DNA from: an uncultured Alphaproteobacteria bacterium | Lineage (GTDB): Bacteria; Pseudomonadota; Alphaproteobacteria; Caulobacterales; Caulobacteraceae | Reading direction: 5' to 3' | DNA length: 64,000 nucleotides | Assembly: GCA_903822175.1 (NCBI GenBank) | Contig: CAIJOB010000042.1 | Span: 124,001 to 188,000, forward strand | The notes under the pieces: model-generated | What the model was told of the DNA's origin: nothing | Seen by the model: the letters and a program-made list of their open reading frames with translations, nothing else | Databases searched by the model: none | Translations under genes and position numbers: made by a program | In this document: piece after piece, positions 8,198-18,286 of the stretch | Position numbering within the stretch: the first letter of the stretch is position 1 | How the letters are laid out: the number at the start of each line of letters is the position of its first letter

Positions 8198-11163
8198 ACG
8201 CGTTTTTCGAACGGGCGGGTCCGCGCTGGTACACGATCCCAGCCCACCGGCCGTTCGCCCAGGACCTGGCGCGCGGCCTGCACGAAGCGCTGGGCGGCCT
8301 CGGTCCTGAAGCCCTGTCGCAGGCCACCGTGCTGACGCCGACCCGCCGCGGCGCCCGCGCGCTCGCCGACGCCTTTGTCGCCGCCGCTGAGGGCCGCGCG
8401 GTGCTGCCGCCGCAGATGCGGCCGTTGGGCGACCTCGATGAGGGCGAACCGCCGTTCGAGCCGGGCGACCTGGCGCTCGACCTGCCCGCCGCCATCGAGC
8501 CCCTGAAACGCCGGTTCGAACTGACGCGCTTGGTGAGCGAGCACTGGCATCTGCTGGAAGGCCGTGACCGGACCGCGTCCTCGGCCCTGGAGATGGCCGA
8601 CGCGCTCGGCGGGTTCCTCGACAGCCTGCAGATCGAGGAGAAGGAGCCGTTCGAGAAGCTCGCGGGGCTGGTGGAGGCCGACCTCGCCGACCACTGGCGG
8701 GTCTCGCGCCGGTTCCTCGAAATGGCGCTGACCGAATGGCCTAAGCGCATGGCGGCGCTGGGCGTCATCGACGTCAGCGAGCGCCGCGTGCGGCTGCTGC
8801 GCCGCCTCGCCCAGGCCTGGACCGAGCATCCGCCGCAAGGCGTGCTGGTCGCCGCCGGGTCCACCGGCACCGCGCCCGCCACCGCCGCCCTGCTGAAGGT
8901 GATCGCCGAGGCGCCGCAAGGCTGCGTGGTCTTGCCCGGCCTGGACGAGGGTCTGTCGGACGAGGCCTGGGGCGAAGTCGGCGAGCAGCATCCGCAAGGG
9001 GCGATGAAGCGGCTGCTCGACAAGGCCGGGGTCGATCGCGAGCAGGTCGAAGTCTGGCCAGCCTCGTCGGCCGCCTCGGCGCGCGGCCGCTGGCGCCAGC
9101 GGGTGATCAACGAAGCGCTGCGGCCGCCGGAGCGCACCGCCGACTGGCTGCGCGTCATCGAGACGCTAAACACCGAAGCCGCGGGCGAAGCGGTGAATGG
9201 CGTCGCCTTCGGCCTGGAGGGCCTGTCGCTGGTCAGCGCGCGGTCGGAGGAAGAGGCCGCGACCGTGGCGGCGCTGCTGCTGCGTGAGGCCCTGGAGACT
9301 CCGGACCGCACCGCCGCCCTGGTGGCGCCCGATCAGACCATGGCGAGGCGCGTGGCGGCCAAGCTGGCGCGGTGGGGCGTGGTCCCGGACAATTCGGCCG
9401 GCGAGGCCCTGGCCGGCTGCGCGTGCGGCGCGCTTGCCGGCCTGGTGGCGCGGGCGGCCGTCGATCCGCTCAATCCGGTGACCCTGCTGGCGATCCTCAA
9501 GCACCCCTATGTGCGGTTGGGCGATTCCGAAGCGCTTGAACGCCATGGCCTGCGCGGCGCGCGGCCCTGGACCTGGGACGGCCTGAAGGCGCGGCTCGCC
9601 AAAGCGCCCGAAGCGGTCGCCCTGGTTGACCGGCTGGAGGCGATCCTTTCGGGTCTGCCGCGCGAGGCCGCCGCCCCCGCCGATTTCGCCCGCGCCGTGG
9701 CCGCCGCCATGGAGGCCCTGGCCACCGACGACACCGGCGACACCGGAGAGCTCTGGAGCGGTCACGGCGGCGAGGCGATGAGCCGACTGCTGGCCGGACC
9801 GATTGAGGAGAGCGCCGGCCTGCCGGACGCCACGCCCCGCGGTTTTGCCGACCTTCTGGAACGGCTGATGGAGGGCGAGACGGTGCGGGCCGGCGGCGCG
9901 ACCCATCCGCGCCTGCGGATCCTCGGCGCCATCGAGGCGCGGCTGGTGCGCGCCGACCGGCTGGTGGTGGCGGGCCTGGAGGAAGGCGTCTGGCCCAGGG
10001 GCGCGCCGCTCGACCCGTTCCTGTCGCGGCCGATGCGCGAGACGCTCGGGCTGCCGCCGCCGGAGCGGCGTGTGGGCCTGGCCGCCCACGACTTCGCCCA
10101 GGCCGCCTGCGCGCCGGAAGTGATCCTGCTGCATTCGGAACGCCGCGACGGCGCGCCGTCGGTGAAGTCCCGCTGGCTCTGGCGGCTCGAGACCCTGGCC
10201 AAGGGCGCGAAGGTGACGATTCCCGGTCGGCCGGAGGCGCTGGACTGGGCGCGTGGCCTGGACGCGCCGGCGGAGTACGCGCCCGCCAAACGCCCCGCGC
10301 CGGTCCCGCCGGCCGCCGATCGCCCGACCGCGCTGTTCGTCACCCGCGTCGAGAGCCTGACCCGTGACCCCTACTCGGTCTGGGCGCGCGATATCCTGAA
10401 GCTACGGGCCATGGACCGGCCCGACGAGCCGGTGGATGCACGCGCCCGCGGCACGGCGATCCACGCGGCCTTCGAACGTTTCGCGCTCGACTATCCCACC
10501 GAGCTGCCGCCCGACACGGCGCGGATCTTCGAAGGCTTCTATTTCGAAGAACTGGAACGCGCCGGCATGCCGCATGAGGCCTTGGCGCGCGAGGCGGCGC
10601 TGGCGCGGGAAGCCGCCGCCTGGGTCGCCGAGATGGAGGTCCGCCGGCGCGGCGACGGGCGCAGCATCCATGTGGAGAAGACCGGCGAACTGATCGTCGA
10701 GATCGAAGGGCGGCCCTTCAAGCTCTCCGCCAAGGCCGACCGGATCGAGGTCGATCCCGAAGGCTTTGGCCACATCCTCGACTACAAGACCGGCAAGGCG
10801 CCGTCGCAGAAGGTGGTGGACGCCGGCTTCTCGCCGCAGCTGACGCTCACCGCCGCGATCCTGGCGCATGGCGGTTTCGCCGAACTCGGCCGACTGCAGC
10901 CCGGCGAACTGACCTATCTGGAGATCACTGGCCGCAAGCCCGCCGGCAAGGAAGAGGTTCGCGCCACAGCGGGCGACGAGAGCCAGGCCGCGGCCGAGCA
11001 GGCGCTGGCCGGCCTCAAAGAGCTGATCGCGCGCTATTGGGACCCAGCCCAGCCGTTCATCTCGCGGACCGCCCCGCAGTTCGTCCACCAGTACGCCAGC
11101 GACTACGACCATCTGGCCCGCGTGTTCGAATGGTCGACCAGCGGCGATGAGGGCGACGAATGA
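8194..11163 (+). CDS. addB: Double-strand break repair protein AddB
   Basis: A 989-residue protein of the alphaproteobacterial AddB type, partner of AddA in the helicase-nuclease that resects double-strand breaks to a Chi-like site. An inactivated helicase-like fold covers most of the length (LTPTRRGARALADAF near 48; VAGLEEGVWPRGAPLDPFLS near 590). A RecB-type nuclease domain lies at the C-terminus with HILDYKTGKAPS near residue 860. The GTG start overlaps the murU stop. addA follows 67 bp later. Confidence 0.94.
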   Translation: MNAFFERAGPRWYTIPAHRPFAQDLARGLHEALGGLGPEALSQATVLTPTRRGARALADAFVAAAEGRAVLPPQMRPLGDLDEGEPPFEPGDLALDLPAAIEPLKRRFELTRLVSEHWHLLEGRDRTASSALEMADALGGFLDSLQIEEKEPFEKLAGLVEADLADHWRVSRRFLEMALTEWPKRMAALGVIDVSERRVRLLRRLAQAWTEHPPQGVLVAAGSTGTAPATAALLKVIAEAPQGCVVLPGLDEGLSDEAWGEVGEQHPQGAMKRLLDKAGVDREQVEVWPASSAASARGRWRQRVINEALRPPERTADWLRVIETLNTEAAGEAVNGVAFGLEGLSLVSARSEEEAATVAALLLREALETPDRTAALVAPDQTMARRVAAKLARWGVVPDNSAGEALAGCACGALAGLVARAAVDPLNPVTLLAILKHPYVRLGDSEALERHGLRGARPWTWDGLKARLAKAPEAVALVDRLEAILSGLPREAAAPADFARAVAAAMEALATDDTGDTGELWSGHGGEAMSRLLAGPIEESAGLPDATPRGFADLLERLMEGETVRAGGATHPRLRILGAIEARLVRADRLVVAGLEEGVWPRGAPLDPFLSRPMRETLGLPPPERRVGLAAHDFAQAACAPEVILLHSERRDGAPSVKSRWLWRLETLAKGAKVTIPGRPEALDWARGLDAPAEYAPAKRPAPVPPAADRPTALFVTRVESLTRDPYSVWARDILKLRAMDRPDEPVDARARGTAIHAAFERFALDYPTELPPDTARIFEGFYFEELERAGMPHEALAREAALAREAAAWVAEMEVRRRGDGRSIHVEKTGELIVEIEGRPFKLSAKADRIEVDPEGFGHILDYKTGKAPSQKVVDAGFSPQLTLTAAILAHGGFAELGRLQPGELTYLEITGRKPAGKEEVRATAGDESQAAAEQALAGLKELIARYWDPAQPFISRTAPQFVHQYASDYDHLARVFEWSTSGDEGDE

Positions 11164-11230
11164 CCCTCCTTCGCCAAGGCTTCGGAGGGCGCGCCCTGAT
11201 CTTGCGTAGCTCCATTGGGAGCGAAGCCGG

Positions 11231-14200
11231 ATGACACGCGCCCTCGATCACGATCCGCAACAGATCGCCGCCGATCCGGCGATCTCCGCCTTCGTCACCG
11301 CCAACGCCGGCTCGGGCAAGACCAAGACCCTGATCGATCGGGTGGCGCGCTTGCTGCTGGCCCGCGTCGATCCGGAGAAGGTGCTCTGCGTCACCTACAC
11401 CAAGGCCGCCGCCGCGGAGATGCAGCGCCGCTTGTTCGGCCGCCTTGGCGACTGGTCGGTGATGGGCGACGAGGCCCTCACCCGCGAACTGGTCAGGCTG
11501 GAAGGGCCGCTCAGCCTCGATGGTTCCGGTGATTTCGACGCACGGCGCCTGTCCGAAGCCCGCGCCCTCTTCGCCCGCGCCCTGGAGACGCCGGGCGGGC
11601 TGAAGATCCAGACCATCCACGCCTTCTGCGAAAAGCTGCTGCGGCGGTTCCCGTTGGAGGCGGGCGTCTCGCCGGGCTTCCGGGTGATGGATGACGCCGC
11701 GGCCGCCGCTATCGCCGACGCCGCCCGAAAGGGCGTAGCCCGCCATGCGCTCAGCGGCGAAGGCTTGGTGGCGGAGGCCTATGCGCGGTTCTCCGTGGCC
11801 CTGGATTTCGCGTCCTTCCAGGCGATGTTCCTGGGCTTCGAGGCGCGCCGCGCGCCGCTGGCCGCCTTCTTCGCCGCGCAGGGTGGGCTGGCGGGCGCGG
11901 CGGCCTGGGTCTGGGACGCCTGCGGGGTTGAGTCGGGCCAGACACCTGATGTCCTCGAAATTGAAGCCATGGCCGAGCTCGATCGCGGCCTGTGGCGCGA
12001 GGCTGCGGGCGTGCTGACGGCGGGCACGGCCACCGATCAGAAGTGCGCCGCCAAACTCGCCGCGGTCGCCGCCGATCCGCAAGCCGCGCTCGCCGCCGCA
12101 CTCGATACGCTGTTCACCGACAAGGGCGAGGGCACGCCGGCGACCTGGGTGTTCAAGACCTCGGGCCTGAAGTCCCGCGAGGATTTGCGCCAGCGGCTGC
12201 TAGACGAGCAGGACCGGCTGGCCGTTGTGCGCGAACGCATCCGCGGCGCCCGCGTCGCCGCCGACACCCTGGACGCCCTGGTGCTCGCCGAGGCCTATCT
12301 GCAGGCCTATCGCATCGAGAAGGCCTCTGCCGGCGCCCTCGACTTCGCCGACCTGATTGAAAAGACCAAGGCGCTCTTGGCCAGCCGACCCGCGGCGGCC
12401 TGGGTGCTGTTCAAGCTCGACGGCGGCATCGACCACATCCTGGTGGACGAGGCGCAGGACACCGCCCCCGACCAGTGGGACATCGTCCGCGCGCTGACCG
12501 GCGAGTTCTTCGTCGGAGCCGGGGTCGCCGGCAAGCCTCGCCCGCTGGACCGCACCCTGTTCGTGGTCGGCGACGACAAGCAGTCGATCTATTCCTTCCA
12601 GGGCGCGGACCCAGCGCGGCTGCACTTGGAGACCAACCGCTACATCGCTGAGATCGAGGCCGCCGAACGGGTCGGCAAATCCGTGCCGCTGAACGCGTCC
12701 TGGCGCTCGACCGTCGACGTGCTGAGCTTTGTGGATGCGGTGTTCGCCGGCGGCGTCCCGCCCGGCCTCGACGCCCTCACCCACCAGGCCATGCGCGACA
12801 CGGACCGGGGCTGCGTCGATCTGTGGCCGCTGTTCCAGGACGCCAAGGCCGAAGAACGCGACGCCTGGACCGCGCCGCTCGACCTGGAGACCGAAGGTAG
12901 CGCCAACAAACGGCTGGCCAAGGCGATCGCCTGCGAAGTGGCTGAGCTGGTCGCCCGAGGCGATGCGGTTTTCGACAAGGAGACGCTGGCCTGGCGCGCC
13001 GCCACGCCCGGCGATGTGCTGATCCTGGTGCGAAAGCGCGGTCCGCTGTTCGAGGAGATCTTGCGGGCCCTGAAGCATGCCGAGGTCCCGGTGGCGGGCG
13101 CCGACCGGCTGGCGCTCTCCGGGCACATCGTGTTCGACGACCTACTGGCGCTGGCGCGGTTTGTACTGTTCCCCGCCGACGACCTGACGCTCGCCGCCCT
13201 GCTGCGCAGCCCGTTCTGCGACGTCGAGGACGATAGCCTCTATCGCCTGGCCCGGGGCCGCGACACGACGCTGTGGCGCACCCTGCTGGCCCAGGCGGAC
13301 GAGGCGCGCGAATGGCGCGGCGCGGCGGACTTCCTATCGGCGCTGCAGGCGCAGGCCACAGCGCTGCGCCCGTTCGAGTTTTACAGCCGCGTGCTGGGAA
13401 TGCGGGATGCGGCCGGCCGGTCCATGCGCCAGCGCCTGCTGCGCCGGCTGGGCCACGAAGCGGAAGATGCGCTCGACGAATTCCTGGCCCAGGTGCTGGC
13501 CGCTGAGAGTCGGGGGGTCCACGACCTGGAAAGCCTCGCCGCCGCGTTCGCCAGCCTCGACATCACCGTCAAGCGCGAGCTGGAGGCCAGCCGCGACGAA
13601 GTCCGGGTGATGACCGCCCATGGCGCCAAGGGGCTGGAGGCGCCGATCGTCTTCCTGCCGGAAACCACCACCAGCGCGGGCGCCCGCGGCTCGCCGCTGA
13701 TGGCGACCGAAGACGGCGGGTTTCTGTGGTCGACGTCGCAAAAGGCCGACTGCGAGGCCTCGCGCCTGGCCCGGGAACTGCGGGCGACCAAGGAGAACGA
13801 GGAGTCCCTGCGCCTGCTCTATGTCGCCCTGACCCGTGCGCGCGAACGGCTGGTGCTCTGCGGCCGTATCGCCTCGAACCGCAAGGAAGAGAACCTCAAG
13901 GGATGGTGGGCGCAGATCCGCGCGGGATTCGACCATGCCGACATCGAGGGCGACCTGCGTACGGTGGCCTGCGGTGAGGTCGTCGCGACGCGCTATGGGC
14001 GGGATCCTAAGACGATGGACGGCGCCTCAGCGGCCAAGGCGCCCCCCGCGACTGTTCCAGCCTGGGCCGGCGAGACAGCCAAGGCCGACCCGCTCGCCCG
14101 CTATGCCTCGCCTTCCGACCTGGGTGAAGGCGTGCGCGTTCCCTCGCCCTCGCCGCTGGCGGCAGTCGGCGGCCTGGGGCGTTTCCGGCGCGGCGACCTG

Positions 14201-14692
14201 ATCCACCGGTTGCTGCAGATCCTGCCTGACCTGGCGCCGGAGGGCTGGGCCGCCGGCGCGCAGGCGCTCCTGGCCCGCGAACGCGACCTGACCGACGCGC
14301 AAGCGTCCGAGATGACCGCCGCGGCGCTCTCCGTCCTGCGCGACGACCGCTTCGCCGAGGTGTTCGGGCCGGGGTCGCGCGCCGAGGTGGCGATCGCCGG
14401 CTCAGCCGCCGCCCTGCCCGCTGGGCTGAAGATCTCCGGCCGCATCGACCGGCTGGTAGTGCTGCCCGGCCGCGTGCTGGTCGCCGACTTCAAGACCAAT
14501 CGGCCGAGCCCTGCGCGGATCGAGGACGCCGACCCGGCCTACCTGCGCCAGATGGCGATCTACGCCGCGGTGCTGGCTGACGTCTTCCCCGACCGCCGGG
14601 TCGAGGCGGCGCTGGTGTGGACCGATGGCCCCAAGCTCATGCCGATCCCAGAAAACCTGCTGGCGAAAGCGCTTGCCGATCTCGCCCGTTGA
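11231..14692 (+). CDS. addA: ATP-dependent helicase-nuclease AddA
   Basis: A 1153-residue UvrD/Rep-family helicase with a C-terminal nuclease, partner of AddB. Walker A is NAGSGKTKTLID near residues 25-36; Walker B is LVDEAQDTAPDQWD near 404; VVGDDKQSIYSFQGADP, VMTAHGAKGLEAPIVFLPE and LRLLYVALTRARERL are motifs III, V and VI. The nuclease core VLVADFKTNRP lies near residue 1083. All expected motifs are intact. The start is an ATG 67 bp after addB. Confidence 0.96.
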   Translation: MTRALDHDPQQIAADPAISAFVTANAGSGKTKTLIDRVARLLLARVDPEKVLCVTYTKAAAAEMQRRLFGRLGDWSVMGDEALTRELVRLEGPLSLDGSGDFDARRLSEARALFARALETPGGLKIQTIHAFCEKLLRRFPLEAGVSPGFRVMDDAAAAAIADAARKGVARHALSGEGLVAEAYARFSVALDFASFQAMFLGFEARRAPLAAFFAAQGGLAGAAAWVWDACGVESGQTPDVLEIEAMAELDRGLWREAAGVLTAGTATDQKCAAKLAAVAADPQAALAAALDTLFTDKGEGTPATWVFKTSGLKSREDLRQRLLDEQDRLAVVRERIRGARVAADTLDALVLAEAYLQAYRIEKASAGALDFADLIEKTKALLASRPAAAWVLFKLDGGIDHILVDEAQDTAPDQWDIVRALTGEFFVGAGVAGKPRPLDRTLFVVGDDKQSIYSFQGADPARLHLETNRYIAEIEAAERVGKSVPLNASWRSTVDVLSFVDAVFAGGVPPGLDALTHQAMRDTDRGCVDLWPLFQDAKAEERDAWTAPLDLETEGSANKRLAKAIACEVAELVARGDAVFDKETLAWRAATPGDVLILVRKRGPLFEEILRALKHAEVPVAGADRLALSGHIVFDDLLALARFVLFPADDLTLAALLRSPFCDVEDDSLYRLARGRDTTLWRTLLAQADEAREWRGAADFLSALQAQATALRPFEFYSRVLGMRDAAGRSMRQRLLRRLGHEAEDALDEFLAQVLAAESRGVHDLESLAAAFASLDITVKRELEASRDEVRVMTAHGAKGLEAPIVFLPETTTSAGARGSPLMATEDGGFLWSTSQKADCEASRLARELRATKENEESLRLLYVALTRARERLVLCGRIASNRKEENLKGWWAQIRAGFDHADIEGDLRTVACGEVVATRYGRDPKTMDGASAAKAPPATVPAWAGETAKADPLARYASPSDLGEGVRVPSPSPLAAVGGLGRFRRGDLIHRLLQILPDLAPEGWAAGAQALLARERDLTDAQASEMTAAALSVLRDDRFAEVFGPGSRAEVAIAGSAAALPAGLKISGRIDRLVVLPGRVLVADFKTNRPSPARIEDADPAYLRQMAIYAAVLADVFPDRRVEAALVWTDGPKLMPIPENLLAKALADLAR

Positions 14693-14781
14693 GGTTGATA
14701 CCTGAGGTGCGCACGCCTACATCGGCTGATCGAGAGGCGTCGGCCAGAGTTCACAAACGGCTGACGCGCAAGGAGATTTCC

Positions 14782-15132
14782 ATGAGCACTGTGAAGGTCA
14801 CCGACGAATCCTTCGAAAAGGACGTCCTGCAGGCCACTGGCCCCGTGCTGGTCGACTTCTGGGCGGAGTGGTGTGGCCCCTGCAAGCAGATCGCGCCCGC
14901 CCTCGAGCAGATCGCCACCGACCTCGGTAATCAGATCGTTGTGGCCAAGCTGAACATCGAGGAAAGCCCGACCACGCCCTCGCGCTATGGCGTGCGCGGC
15001 ATCCCGACCATGATGCTGTTCAAGGATGGCCAGATGGCCTCGATGAAGGTCGGCGCCATGCCCAAGCAGAAGATTCTGGAATGGCTGAACGAGGCCGGCG
15101 TCGCCGCCGTCGACTCCGGCGCGGCCGCCTAG
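14782..15132 (+). CDS. trxA: Thioredoxin
   Basis: A 116-residue cytoplasmic thioredoxin with the redox motif WCGPC (cysteines 31 and 34), preceded by VLVDFWAE and followed by the cis-proline segment RGIPTMMLF. It reduces disulfides in enzymes such as ribonucleotide reductase using thioredoxin reductase. The frame is open further upstream, but the ATG at 14782 has AAGGAG 7 bp before it and gives the standard length. A strong terminator follows 24 bp after the stop. Confidence 0.97.
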   Translation: MSTVKVTDESFEKDVLQATGPVLVDFWAEWCGPCKQIAPALEQIATDLGNQIVVAKLNIEESPTTPSRYGVRGIPTMMLFKDGQMASMKVGAMPKQKILEWLNEAGVAAVDSGAAA

Positions 15133-15156
15133 GACCGCACCATCACTGAGAATTGA

Positions 15157-15192
15157 GCCGCTCGCGCCTACCGGCGCGGGCGGCTTTTCTTT
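15157..15192 (+). terminator. Rho-independent terminator after trxA
   Basis: A 12-bp stem (GCCGCTCGCGCC with GGCGCGGGCGGC, one G-T pair), loop TACC, then TTTTCTTT. It closes the tsaE-addBA-trxA run and lies 6 bp beyond the convergent folC stop, keeping transcripts out of folC. Confidence 0.93.
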
Positions 15193-15197
15193 GGCCG

Positions 15198-16529
15198 CTA
15201 GGTCGGCCACGTCTCCGGGCTCATCGCAAGCACCTCGCCGGCGAAGTGCAGGCCGCCGCAGATCAGCACGTGCGGTGCGGGGCCTGAGCCGTCCAGCGCC
15301 TTGCGCACGCCTTCGGTGACATCGGTTGTCGGCTCGGCGGAAAGCCCGGCCTGGCGCGCGGCCTCGGCCAGGTCGCCGGCGGTGGCGGCGATGTTGGAAT
15401 CGAAAGTGGTGGTGAAGACCTTGGGCCGCATCTCGGCGAAGGCGCGGAAATAGCCCTCGGAGTCCTTCCGAGCGAACATCCCGGCCACGAGAACCAGGGG
15501 CCTCGGGTCGCGGTCCACCAGGCGCGAGGCGGCTTCCGCCAGCGCGCGGCCGGCGTGCGGGTTGTGGCCGCCGTCCAGCCAGAGGTCGGAGCCCCGCGCC
15601 TTGGCCAGCGCCGCCAGCGGCCCCTTGGTCAATCGCTGGAACCGCGCCGGCCAGACGGCGGACGAGACGCCCCGGCCCAGCTCGTCCTCGCCCAGGTCGT
15701 GGTTGAAGGTCAGCGCCGCGGCGACCGCCAGGCCGGCGTTGTCGAACTGATAGCCGCCGAAGAGGCTGGGCGCCGGTAGGTCGAGCAAGCGGTCGGGCAT
15801 CTGCACCATCAGCCGACCACGCTCCTCCCAGGCGTCGAAGTCGCGGCCCATCAGGAACAGCGGCGCCATGCGGTCGTCGGCCTCGCGCTCGATCGCCTCC
15901 AGCGCCTCGTCGGGCTGGCGGGCGACCACCGCGGGGCGGCCGCGCTTGATGATCCCGGCCTTTTCCCAGGCGATCTTGCCCAGTTCCGGTCCCAGCATCT
16001 CCAGGTGGTCGTAGTCGACCGGGGTAATCACACTGACAGCCGGCGCATCGAAGACGTTGGTGGCGTCGAACCGGCCGCCCAGGCCCACCTCGACCAGGCA
16101 GATATCGGCCGGCGTCTCGGCGAAGGCCTGCAGGGCCAGCACCGTGGTGATCTCGAAGAAGCTGATCGGGGCGCCGTCGTTGGCGGCCTCGATCCGATCG
16201 GTGAGGTCCTCCAGCTGCGCGTCGGTGATCAGCTGGCCGGCGATCCGAACCCGCTCGGCGAAGCGCACCAAGTGGGGCGAGGTGATCGCGTGGACCTTCA
16301 GGCCGTGGGCTTCGAAAATCGCCCGCAGATAGGCGACGGTCGAACCCTTGCCGTTGGTGCCGGCCACGTGGATCACCGGCGGCAGACGCCGTTCGGGATG
16401 GCCCAAGGCCGCCAGCAGCCGCTCAACCCGGCCCGTCGTCAGGTCGATCAGCACCGGATGGTTGGCGCGCAGGCGCTGGATCACCGCGTCCGAGGCGCGG
16501 ATCGGGTCGTGGTCGACGGTTGGGGTCAC
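15198..16529 (-). CDS. folC: Dihydrofolate synthase / folylpolyglutamate synthase
   Basis: A 443-residue Mur-ligase-family enzyme that joins glutamate to dihydropteroate and extends polyglutamate tails. The P-loop is HVAGTNGKGSTVAYL near residues 53-67. VEVGLGGRFDATN and ITPVDYDHLEMLG follow, and DGGHNPHAGRAL near 320 is the C-domain signature. It starts with GTG at 16529, one base beyond the accD stop, so it is the last gene of the trpFBA-accD-folC unit. It converges on trxA across the shared terminator. Confidence 0.95.
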   Translation of the reverse strand: MTPTVDHDPIRASDAVIQRLRANHPVLIDLTTGRVERLLAALGHPERRLPPVIHVAGTNGKGSTVAYLRAIFEAHGLKVHAITSPHLVRFAERVRIAGQLITDAQLEDLTDRIEAANDGAPISFFEITTVLALQAFAETPADICLVEVGLGGRFDATNVFDAPAVSVITPVDYDHLEMLGPELGKIAWEKAGIIKRGRPAVVARQPDEALEAIEREADDRMAPLFLMGRDFDAWEERGRLMVQMPDRLLDLPAPSLFGGYQFDNAGLAVAAALTFNHDLGEDELGRGVSSAVWPARFQRLTKGPLAALAKARGSDLWLDGGHNPHAGRALAEAASRLVDRDPRPLVLVAGMFARKDSEGYFRAFAEMRPKVFTTTFDSNIAATAGDLAEAARQAGLSAEPTTDVTEGVRKALDGSGPAPHVLICGGLHFAGEVLAMSPETWPT

Positions 16530-16530
16530 A

Positions 16531-17448
16531 TCAGGCGGCGGTGCGTTGAGCGCGCCCCATCATCAGAGTCTGAAGGATCGAGCCCAGGACCGTCGGCAGC
16601 TCGGCGCGGGCGACCACCTTGTCCACCATGCCGCGCTCCTGCAGGAACTCGGCGCGCTGGAAGCCCGGCGGCAGGGTCTCGCGGATAGTCTGCTCGATGA
16701 CGCGGCGTCCGGCGAAGCCGATCAGCGCATTGGGCTCGGCCAGATGCACGTCGCCCAGCATGGCGTAGGAAGCCATGACGCCACCGGTCGTTGGGTCGGT
16801 CAGCACCACGATGTAGGGCAGGCCCGCGGCCTTGACCTCGTTCAGCGCCAGCGTCGTGCGCGCCATCTGCATCAGGCTGAGCGTGCCTTCCTGCATCCGT
16901 GCGCCGCCGGCGGCGGTGAAGATGACGAAGGGGACCTCCCGCTTCACCGCTTCCTGGGCGGCTTTGACGAAGGCCTCGCCCACCGCCATCGACAGCGAAC
17001 CGCCCATGAAGGCGAAGTCCTGCACCACCACCATGGCCGGCTGGCCCTGGATATTGCCGTAGCCGATGGCCATGGCGTCCTGTTCGCCGGTCGCCTTGCG
17101 GGCGGCCTTCAGGCGGTCGGGATAGGACTTGGTGTCCGGGAACTTCAGCGGGTCGTCGGCGATCACCGGCGAGGCGATCTTCTCGAAAACGCCGCCGTCG
17201 AAGGTGTAGCGCAGACGCGCCGCGGCCCCGATCCGCATGTGGTGGCCGGACGGCGTCACCCACAGGGCGGCTTCCAGGTCCGGGCGATAGATCATCTCCC
17301 CGGTGTCGGGGCACTTCACCCAGAGGTTTTCCGGGGTCTCGCGCTTGGCGAAGGCGTTGCGGACGCCCGGCGCGATACGCGACAGCCAGCCGGTGCGTTC
17401 CTTCGGCGGACGCTCGGGCTTGTCGTTTCGTTTCTCAGCCATCGCCAT
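16531..17448 (-). CDS. accD: Acetyl-CoA carboxylase carboxyltransferase subunit beta
   Basis: A 305-residue carboxyltransferase beta subunit; with AccA it moves CO2 from carboxybiotin to acetyl-CoA in fatty acid synthesis. The crotonase-like core includes [20 protein letters not shown] and [20 protein letters not shown]. The N-terminal zinc ribbon is incomplete: [31 protein letters not shown] keeps only one cysteine where E. coli AccD has four. This loss is familiar in Alphaproteobacteria. It lies 4 bp after trpA. Confidence 0.95.
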   Translation of the reverse strand: MAMAEKRNDKPERPPKERTGWLSRIAPGVRNAFAKRETPENLWVKCPDTGEMIYRPDLEAALWVTPSGHHMRIGAAARLRYTFDGGVFEKIASPVIADDPLKFPDTKSYPDRLKAARKATGEQDAMAIGYGNIQGQPAMVVVQDFAFMGGSLSMAVGEAFVKAAQEAVKREVPFVIFTAAGGARMQEGTLSLMQMARTTLALNEVKAAGLPYIVVLTDPTTGGVMASYAMLGDVHLAEPNALIGFAGRRVIEQTIRETLPPGFQRAEFLQERGMVDKVVARAELPTVLGSILQTLMMGRAQRTAA

Positions 17449-17452
17449 GGTT

Positions 17453-18286
17453 CTAGACCGCCGTTTGGCCAGTTCGTGCAGCGCGCACAGCCTTAGCCAG
17501 GGAATTTGCTTTGGAAAGAACCCGCTTGGTCACGTCTTCGTTCATCTCCACTGCTTCGGCGATTTCGTCCACAAGCGCGGAGCCTACCACCACGGCATCG
17601 GCCACTCGGGCGACTTCGGCGGCCCGTTGCGGGGTCCGGATGCCGAAGCCCACGGCGACCGGCAGGCCTGAGGCATTGCGGACCCGTTCCACGTGCGGCG
17701 CCACTTCGCCGGCGTCAGCTTCCTTGACGCCGGTCACGCCCGCCACGGAGACATAATAGACGAATCCCGAGGTGCGGCGGACGATGGTCTGCAGGCGGTC
17801 ATCGTCGCTGGTTGGCGTCGCCAGGCGGATCAGCGAGAGCCCCGCGGCGTCCAGCGCATCGGCCATCGGCCCGGCTTCCTCCGGAGGACAATCCACCACG
17901 ATCAGCCCATCGACGCCGGCCTGAGCGGCGTCGCGGGCGAAGGCCTCGAAGCCCCGGCTGATGACCAGGTTCATATAGCCCATCAGGATGATCGGCGTCG
18001 TCGTGTCACCTGTCCGGAAACCGCGGACCAGGTCGAGCGTGCCGGCCAGCGTCATGCCCTTGGCGAGCGCGCGTTGCGCCGCCCGCTGGATCGGCGGCCC
18101 TTCGGCCATCGGGTCGGAGAACGGGAAGCCCACCTCGATCAGGTCGGCGCCGGCCGCCGGCAGGCCGGCCAGGATCTTCGCCGCCGTCGCCGCGTCCGGA
18201 TCGCCGGCCATGACATAGGCCACGAAGCCGGCGCGCCCTTCAGCCTTCAGCGCGGCGAAGCGGGCGTCGATGCGGGCGGTGGTCAA
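17453..18286 (-). CDS. trpA: Tryptophan synthase alpha subunit
   Basis: A 277-residue TIM-barrel enzyme that cleaves indole-3-glycerol phosphate and channels indole to TrpB. Catalytic glutamate lies in [16 protein letters not shown] near residue 50 and the catalytic aspartate in the same block (FSDP); [13 protein letters not shown] and [13 protein letters not shown] follow. It appears to start with TTG, overlapping the trpB stop by 4 bp (TTGA), which implies coupling for equal subunit levels. Confidence 0.96.
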   Translation of the reverse strand: MTTARIDARFAALKAEGRAGFVAYVMAGDPDAATAAKILAGLPAAGADLIEVGFPFSDPMAEGPPIQRAAQRALAKGMTLAGTLDLVRGFRTGDTTTPIILMGYMNLVISRGFEAFARDAAQAGVDGLIVVDCPPEEAGPMADALDAAGLSLIRLATPTSDDDRLQTIVRRTSGFVYYVSVAGVTGVKEADAGEVAPHVERVRNASGLPVAVGFGIRTPQRAAEVARVADAVVVGSALVDEIAEAVEMNEDVTKRVLSKANSLAKAVRAARTGQTAV